NCBI RefSeq assembly: GCF_029227915.1
Contig: NC_079876.1
Coordinates: forward strand, 5,644,001-5,704,000
Origin: Hydractinia symbiolongicarpus
Taxonomy: Eukaryota > Cnidaria > Hydrozoa > Anthoathecata > Hydractiniidae
Direction: 5' to 3'
Length of the DNA: 60,000 bases
Positions 55,381 to 60,000 of the stretch are shown here, piece after piece. The notes beneath the pieces were generated by a model. It did no database searches and was not told the origin of the DNA. It worked only from the letters and a program-made list of their open reading frames with translations. Numbering within the stretch: position 1 is the stretch's first letter; the number at the start of each line of letters is the position of its first letter. The position numbers and the translations under genes were made by a program.

Positions 55381-55748
55381 CATTTAGCCCTTCCTTGCAG
55401 TACCTGCAAGCAATTTGAAATAATAAAACATTTTAAAACTTCAAGTGTCTTAATTTTACTATTTGGTGCTAAATTATATTATCAACAATTTTTATAATAC
55501 TTTGACATTGTTTAACCTTTCAGAAAAATTTACAAAGTTTATTAACTGTCATTTTCCTTTGTATATATACCTATTTTGATTATTACAAATCTGATGTCAA
55601 AATATTTCGCTTACAATACTTTCTTTATTTGCGTACAAAAACTAGATGTAAGGTACATATATGAAAACTTTTTGAAAATAATGAATAAGAAATTACCATG
55701 AACGAAGAATCATGGTAATTTCTGCACACCCTTACCATTGTGCATATA

Positions 55749-56473
55749 ATGGCTGAGAATGTATGTATATTTTATATGTGTAACTGTTATACCTTTGGAT
55801 TGTGGGAAAAATGCTTAGTTAATAAGCATTGTGTACTTGCGTTGAAAGTAACTGGAAAAGATGACAAAAAGATGGTACTGAAAAGTTTAAAAAGATTTAA
55901 AGAAAAAATTTCGTAGAAAGTCCAATCACAACTCCAAAAGCTAACAAACACAATACTACCACTACTAGTACTGAAAACAACTTAACACCAACCTCCTTAT
56001 TTCCGCCACAAGTTGCTTCAACACCACATGCTGTTTCTGCAACCAATTTAAATACTCCCCTGCATCAATTATCACCAATTTATAAGAATGCTACCAATAT
56101 CTCATCACCTGAAACACAAAAAAAACAAGGAAACATTACAGGTTTTAAATTCCAACCACCTCTATGTCCCACCTCATCATCCACTTCTGAGCTGTCAAGA
56201 ACTTCTCTCATGATGAAAGCTGTTATTGGGGACATTCCACTAATATACCAGTACAATAAAACCAGAAAGGAAATGAAGGCTAATCCATGTCAATTAGCAA
56301 AAGAAAAATACCTACAAATTATAGCAGAAGTTGAGGTGAAGTTAAAATTGGCAGAGGAAAATATAAAAAAGAAATTAAAGAACTTGGAGTTGAGCTGCAT
56401 TGGCACAAACAGCACAGCATTGTCAATGATCCCAAAAAGTGAGAATGAGTTGGCAAAATACAAAATATTTTAA
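55749..56473 (+). pseudogene. hypothetical second gene of the 8.5-kb transposon
   Basis: ATG 55749 (MAENVCIFYMCNCYTFGLWE) runs to TAG at 55914. A one-base shift at the A-run near 55905 continues open (ESPITTPKANKHNTTTTSTE) to TAA at 56471-56473. The middle is Ser/Thr/Pro-rich and looks disordered. The C-terminus (NPCQLAKEKYLQIIAEVEVK and KLAEENIKKKLKNLE) is a strong coiled coil. About 240 codons. The second position in the element, same strand as the main gene, suggests an accessory DNA-binding or multimerising factor; no family is recognised. Confidence 0.4.
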
Positions 56474-56731
56474 CATTATTAAAATATTGTGCTGCTTTAA
56501 AAAAGGAACTTGATTTATAAAACAAATCATAACAGAGTCAATTTTTGCCCAGTAGAAATTTTTTTTTTAAGAATTGTTGCGTTGTTGCAAATTATATTAT
56601 ATTAAATTATATTATATATATGAGCATATAATCTTTAATTTACAGTGGAGAGACGTTTTGAACAAAATGTAGCGCAGTTACATACAGGAAAAATTTGAAT
56701 AATTGACAGGCAGTAAAAAGTCACACCTTTC

Positions 56732-57205
56732 TATTCTTGCGGTCGGATTCGCGTCATAATACTGGTTGAACCAATCATGGGCCAGTATTCGCATTAAGCA
56801 GCCATTATGAAATGGTGTACAAATACCGTAATCGTAATGTTTTTGTGGCAAAACCTTTATAAATACAATACTGGATTTTTCCAGGAATTCTTTTTTTTTA
56901 GTCAAATCTTTAATACTAGTCGGTGGCCGTTGGAAAAATCCACGGGTTTGCCCGTCCTTTTTATACAGCATTGCACGCGTGTCGCTACTTGCGGTACCAT
57001 GTTGCGTGACAGACAGGCGTATACGTGTATTATAATATAGATGTTTTAGATACTGCTTAATTTTTGCCATTTCGTGACATTTTAACGCCGTTTTGCTTGT
57101 AAATTCTGTTTACTTAAGATTTCTATTGTGAAGGTTTGACTGTGAAAAGCCCAATTTGTACCCCATCGGAGAGCAACGAAGGAGAACGTTCCGACCGCAA
57201 GAATA
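56732..57205. mobile_element. small TIR element or MITE (474 bp)
   Basis: TATTCTTGCGGTCGGA at 56732-56747 and its exact complement at 57190-57205. The terminal TA on both sides could be a TA target duplication of a mariner/pogo-type MITE. A 130-codon minus ORF (57070-56678) starts inside it and crosses the left end; it has no known motif. The element lies inside the 8.5-kb transposon. Confidence 0.5.
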
Positions 57206-57894
57206 TATTTAACTTTTGTCTGCAAACAAAAAAATAAAATATATATAATTATAGTTATAATTTGTTTACTTGTCCACTTGAAAGAGAAAAGTGGCGTAAA
57301 GGTTGAAATAATTTTTTTAGCATTAATAGATATAGCTAGAGACTCAAAATAATATTTTGAAAAGGCTGGTCAACAGCTTATACAAAATGGCCCATTTTAC
57401 ATTTCTTATATAATACCTAGCTAGCTACTATCCATTGAATTTTTACCTTAAATCCACATCTTCCTGGATAATCAAGGGGATAATCAAGACATTAAAATAC
57501 CAGTCTTAGAATGCTGTCTTAGAACAAAAATCTTCACAATGAGGAAAAGCCAATATCAGCAAATAAAAATCATTTTGCTAGCTAGGTAGCTATATACTCA
57601 ATAAAACTGTAATATTCCAAAAGTTTATTTATCAATAATATTAATAAAGAACTGACTTACCATTTATTTGTTTGTATAACTCTTTTCCCCTCTTTAAATC
57701 TTTAAATGTGAACCAACAATCAACAATGATGACTGTCAGGGCAAAGCTTTATATCAAATTCAAAAATGCCAGGAGGCCGCGCAACATGACTATTTTAGTT
57801 GAAAAACGCGGACCAGATAGCGCGTAACAACATTACTAGCCATAGTGTAAAATTGTAGCAGGCGAGTTCAAAATACCGTGGCATTCAGAATGCA

Positions 57895-57910
57895 CCTTAA
57901 CGTCGCCGAG
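57895..57910 (-). repeat. right terminal inverted repeat of the 8.5-kb transposon
   Basis: CCTTAACGTCGCCGAG; the inverse of 49377-49392 with one mismatch, followed by the duplicated CA. Confidence 0.8.
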
Positions 57911-59278
57911 CAGTAAATAAGACAAAAGATTTTGTGAAATCGGGGAATGCCAAAATAGGTGCACTGGTCAATTTTGTCTTCAGTTCATCAAAGCATTTTT
58001 GTTGTTGTTCTCCCCACATGGAATTTATATCCTGTTTTAGCAAATAATGTAGTGGTTTTGCCAGCTTTGAAAAATTGTCGACAAACTTCCTATAGTATAG
58101 GCATAAGCCCAAAAACGCGCGAACGCCCTTCGTTCTCTTAGGTACAGGATATGTGGCAACTGCTTTGATGTTTCTTGGATCCAGGCCAACGCCTTCGGCA
58201 GAAAGAGTATATCCTACATATTCGACGTGTGTAGAGGCAAACTTGCACTTTTTTAATTTCAACCGCAATTTCGCTCGTCGTAATGCATCAAACACTATCT
58301 GTAAATGACGTAGATGCTCATCAAAATTCCGCGAGAACATTACTATGTCGTCGATATAAACAAAACAAATCTTCCCGATAAGGTCGCGTAATACGTGTTG
58401 AACTAAACGTTGAAAAGAACCCGGCGCGTTCGTAAGACCAAATGGTAGCACGCAAAACTGGTATAAGCCGCGGTGAGTAGCAAAAGCCGTTTTTTCCTTT
58501 GAGCCTTCTTCTAGTTCAATTTGCCAATAGCCTTTAAATAAATCTAAAGTCGAGAATACTTTTGCACAGTGCAGAGAATCAATAACTTCATCGATCCTTG
58601 GCAGGGGGAACTATCTTTTACAGTCTTTTTATTTAACTTTCGGAAGTCAACACATAGCCTTACAGAGCCGTCCTTCTTCGGTACCATAATACACAAGCTA
58701 CTCCATGGGGACACACTCTCCTCAATAATCCCATTGTACAACATGTCATCTAACTCGTGATCAAGAGTCTCTTTTTGTGACATAGTCAACCTACAAGGCC
58801 GTTGCCTCATAGGAGCCGAGTCTCCAACGTCAATATAATGCTGAACGCTTGTTGTGATACTCAAATCTGCCGTGGTCTGTCCGAACAGATCCCTATTCGC
58901 CTCTAAGAGCCGCTTTAACTGGAGAAGCTGATGCGGAGACCACTTGTCGCCTAGGACATGTTCATCAAATTGTATGTTGGTTTCTGTGCTAGGAAGGTTA
59001 GGGCTGCACACCCTGGGAAGAGACTCCGCTTGACCTATTACTGCTCGAGCTGGTAGAATCACTCTGTCTTTCGTGGGGTTTACCACGTGTAGATAGACTC
59101 CTTTCTGGCCTTTTTGCGACAATGTAGGTGTTGTCAAGAGCTGATTGTCCTCTATCGTCTCCGATGGACTAAAGATTACCTCCGAGAATGGTACCTCGCA
59201 GGAAATCTTCTGTACTGACTCTGACAATTGTTCCAAGATGATGTCCTGGGTACAAACTATAGAGACGGGCAACAGCAC
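57911..59278 (-). pseudogene. Ty3/Gypsy reverse transcriptase (pol proximal half)
   Basis: From ATG 59278 the frame carries the pre-RT region (HQLLQLKRLLEANRDLFGQT, MRQRPCRLTMSQKETLDHEL) and RT motifs IMVPKKDGSVRLCVDFRKLN. A C-run near 58610 shifts the frame. The RT then continues in a second frame (VFSTLDLFKGYWQIELEEGS) and, from 58451, LPFGLTNAPGSFQRLV, FVYIDDIVMFSRN with the YIDD catalytic box, and GVRAFLGLCLYYRKFV. It ends at the transposon boundary in FVLFT, exactly where RNase H resumes at 49376. Confidence 0.85.
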
Positions 59279-59700
59279 GTCGCAATACTCCGGTATATTT
59301 CTTTGCTTAACCGGTGCGCGTTGGTCAGCGTGGGAGATTTTTGTGGACTAGCTGATGACCTAGTCTGTAAAGGGGGCGCTTTACCGCCTCGGCCTGATGT
59401 CTTTTTAAAGGCTTCCTTCCCAAAAGGGGAATAAAGACTTTTTCTTCCTCCTTTGCCATTGCTACCTCCCATCGTCCCAGGTCAATCCTCGCCTCCATTT
59501 TCCTGAGCATATCCGTGCCCAGAATGACCCTAGTGCTAGGGTCTTCCACCAAGGTCACACTGTGGGTACAGGGTATTTCCCCCCAGGTTAAAGTCAACAA
59601 GTACATTGTCGTGAACCGATAGTGGAGATCCGTTAGCACTTATCAACGCGGATCCCACGTAACAAGTGACCTTCCATTGTGGAAAGCCATTGTTTCGATA
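57911..59700 (-). mobile_element. Ty3/Gypsy retrotransposon, 5' half (protease and RT)
   Basis: The complementary part of 46133-49376 on the same strand. gag and the 5' LTR are not present in the window: coding similarity fades at about 59700 and the remaining 300 bases are AT-rich. Confidence 0.8.
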
Positions 59701-59718
59701 AAAATCCAAGTATTTCAA
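59325..59718 (-). pseudogene. retropepsin C-terminal half of the Gypsy element
   Basis: SANGSPLSVHDNVLVDFNLG is read from the frame 59718-59536. After a one-base shift, VEDPSTRVILGTDMLRKMEA is read from 59639-59325; it contains the ILGTD motif of retroviral-type aspartic proteases. The catalytic DTG half lies beyond the break near 59700. The link to RT at 59278 is Lys/Gly-rich with another frame change. Confidence 0.6.
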
Positions 59719-60000
59719 TTTCTTTTTTTGATTTTTCTATTCTATTAGACTCCTTTTAGTCAGAAACATTAATCTTTGTTTAACTAAAGTAGTACTAAGC
59801 CTAATGTGAAAACAATGTTTGATATTTCGTATTTCCCAAAATGTGATATTTGTTTGGATTGTGTTACCAGTTCTTTTCTTTTGCTAGTTTGTTAAGATGT
59901 TTGAAATAATTAATCCCCTGTTACTCTCGAGGATACGTGTAGGGTTTCTTGTTGCGCATGTGCAAGGTAAAGAAGTTTTTTATGTTTAGGTAACTGCGCA
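59719..60000. other. AT-rich end of window, no feature
   Basis: No ORF, LTR or repeat is recognised in the last 280 bases. Confidence 0.4.

Larger units (their letters stand above)
49377..57910 (+). mobile_element. 8,534-bp DNA transposon inserted in Gypsy, unassigned superfamily
   Basis: The ends are CTCGGCGATGTTAAGG (49377-49392) and CCTTAACGTCGCCGAG (57895-57910), inverted with one mismatch. They are flanked by CA at 49375-49376 and CA at 57911-57912, a 2-bp target duplication. Removing the unit restores GGCATCAGTAAATAAG of the Gypsy RNase H region. Inside are a multi-exon gene (51317-55380), a second ORF (55749-56473), a Harbinger-type MITE and a tRNA-like dimer. A 2-bp duplication would fit CACTA/EnSpm-like or a novel group; the ends do not begin CACTA. 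Confidence 0.75.

Noticed and set aside
1-60000. CRISPR array, bacterial operon, rRNA genes or viral genome
   Set aside because: No regularly spaced identical repeats with unique spacers, no tight gene runs with ribosome sites and no rRNA motifs; introns and eukaryotic transposons dominate.

Overview
The window looks like nuclear DNA of an early-branching animal, most likely a cnidarian and possibly a hydrozoan. The basis is indirect. The DNA is AT-rich and coding density is low. There are GT-AG introns, a short (TAACCC)n tract, and several transposon families that I associate with cnidarian genomes: pogo/Tigger with a HIRAN passenger gene, Merlin, Helentron, a restriction-like-endonuclease LINE and Ty3/Gypsy. 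I see no bacterial operon, rRNA gene or CRISPR array, and no host gene that I can name with confidence. Almost every recognisable coding segment belongs to a mobile element, and most carry one to a few nonsense or frameshift changes.

Layout. 1-4,900: AT-rich DNA with a tRNA-like fragment and one copy of a hairpin repeat. 4,900-6,790: decayed coiled-coil and PHD-finger ORFs. 7,785-10,514 (minus): a frameshifted multi-copy-type gene of unknown function plus a neighbouring ORF. 11,997-15,612: an internally deleted LINE (coiled-coil/RRM ORF1, PHD, endonuclease stub, reverse transcriptase, TTAC tail). 18,565-19,435 (minus): a Merlin transposase relic with a GT-AG intron. 19,605-22,454: a complete Tigger/pogo element with 15-bp perfect inverted ends, a DDD transposase and a divergent Cys-rich/HIRAN passenger gene. 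22,458-23,420: structured hairpin repeats. 25,394-25,870: satellite-like repeats with interstitial telomeric units. 26,543-34,083: a Helentron (cysteine-protease-like domain, Rep, PIF1 helicase, AP endonuclease, separate RPA-like protein). 36,095-37,042: a dispersed 15-bp motif array. 37,282-39,407: a C2H2 zinc-finger/DDE-like element.

40,192-46,132 (minus): a LINE with restriction-like endonuclease whose polyprotein ends in a full ubiquitin-specific protease (USP) domain. A 560-bp direct repeat lies on each side, and its 3' region contains covarying RNA-like stems. 46,133-49,376 and 57,911-59,700 (minus) are the two halves of one chromodomain Ty3/Gypsy element with an env-like ORF. They are split inside the RNase H codons by an 8,534-bp DNA transposon (49,377-57,910). 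That transposon has CTCGGCGAYGTTAAGG ends, a 2-bp CA target duplication and a multi-exon transposase-like gene. It hosts a PIF/Harbinger-type MITE and a permuted tRNA-like dimer.

The best candidates for something undescribed are the USP-tailed retrotransposon with its structured 3' module, and the 8.5-kb transposon delimited by its insertion into Gypsy. All assignments come from reading motifs by eye; no database search was run.
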